Origin: an uncultured Bacilli bacterium
GTDB lineage: Bacteria > Bacillota_I > Bacilli_A > ML615J-28 > CAG-313
Direction of reading: 5' to 3'
DNA: 53,151 nt
NCBI GenBank assembly: GCA_934133195.1
Contig: CAKPAZ010000007.1
Location: 1-53,151 of the forward strand
Shown: one piece after another, positions 53,135 to 53,151 of the stretch
How the letters are laid out: each line of letters begins with the position of its first letter
How positions within the stretch are numbered: the first letter of the stretch is position 1
Translations under genes and position numbers: made by a program
The notes under the pieces: model-generated
Told to the model about the DNA's origin: nothing
The model's database searches: none
The model's input: the letters and a program-made list of their open reading frames with translations, nothing else

Positions 53135-53151
53135 AATATTTAATTGTCTTT

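Noticed and set aside
1..53151. Mycoplasma-type genetic code (TGA as Trp)
   Set aside because: TGA ends ribF and aroA at the expected lengths, and TGG is used for Trp in conserved positions.

Overview
The window is AT-rich DNA (roughly 30% GC by eye) from a low-GC Gram-positive bacterium. The pointers are a PolC-type replicase, a class B RNase P RNA, a T-box leader in front of alaS, strong AGGAGG/GAGGTG ribosome-binding sites, ComG-like pilus genes and textbook sigma-A promoters (TTGACA-N17-TATAAT). TGA is used as a stop and TGG as Trp, so the code is standard rather than mycoplasma-type. Small genome-style gene packing and the gene mix suggest an uncultured Bacilli/Erysipelotrichales/Mollicutes-adjacent lineage; that placement is inference.

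Layout. 1-2.5 kb: tail of an unknown + strand gene, then a two-gene ABC-ATPase/RloB (TOPRIM) defence-type operon. 2.6-6.6 kb: rnpB, degV, pnp and rpsO. 6.6-8.2 kb: a decayed and an intact AAA_14/DUF4143 ATPase. 8.3-11 kb: ribF, truB and a DUF368 (PopT-type) lipid carrier transporter. 11.1-17.1 kb (+ strand): a compact operon for the whole shikimate pathway (aroA, aroB, aroC, a three-domain chorismate mutase/shikimate dehydrogenase/shikimate kinase fusion, aroQ, DAHP synthase), with overlapping genes throughout. 17.2-22.2 kb (- strand): a seven-gene type IV pilus/pseudopilus operon whose gene order is the reverse of comG. 22.3-24.3 kb: a second ABC-ATPase plus TOPRIM-like operon, built like the first. 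24.4-29.4 kb: a membrane-bound LuxR-type regulator, a ZIP metal transporter, a small thioredoxin-like protein, tmcAL and a cysteine-free Mrp ATPase. 29.5-34 kb: DUF3592 protein, two DUF1292 proteins (one with a Cys/His metal-binding-like tail), ruvX, alaS and its alanine T-box.

34-38.8 kb holds the most unusual genes: two large paralogous membrane proteins, each with about six N-terminal membrane helices, a long coiled-coil or acidic linker, two tandem domains resembling MmcQ/YjbR, and a charged tail. Next come an AI-2E family transporter and a MATE transporter. 41.5-41.9 kb is gene-free and carries seven copies of a 19-bp motif in both orientations, laid out like ends of an insertion sequence without a transposase. 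41.9-53 kb: a Bax-inhibitor-1 family protein, polC, a small P-loop kinase, an ABC-F ATPase, and a response regulator/histidine kinase/HtrA protease operon that looks like an envelope-stress unit.

No tRNA, 16S/23S/5S rRNA, CRISPR array or transposase gene was recognised. All functional names rest on motif recognition by eye; no database search was run.
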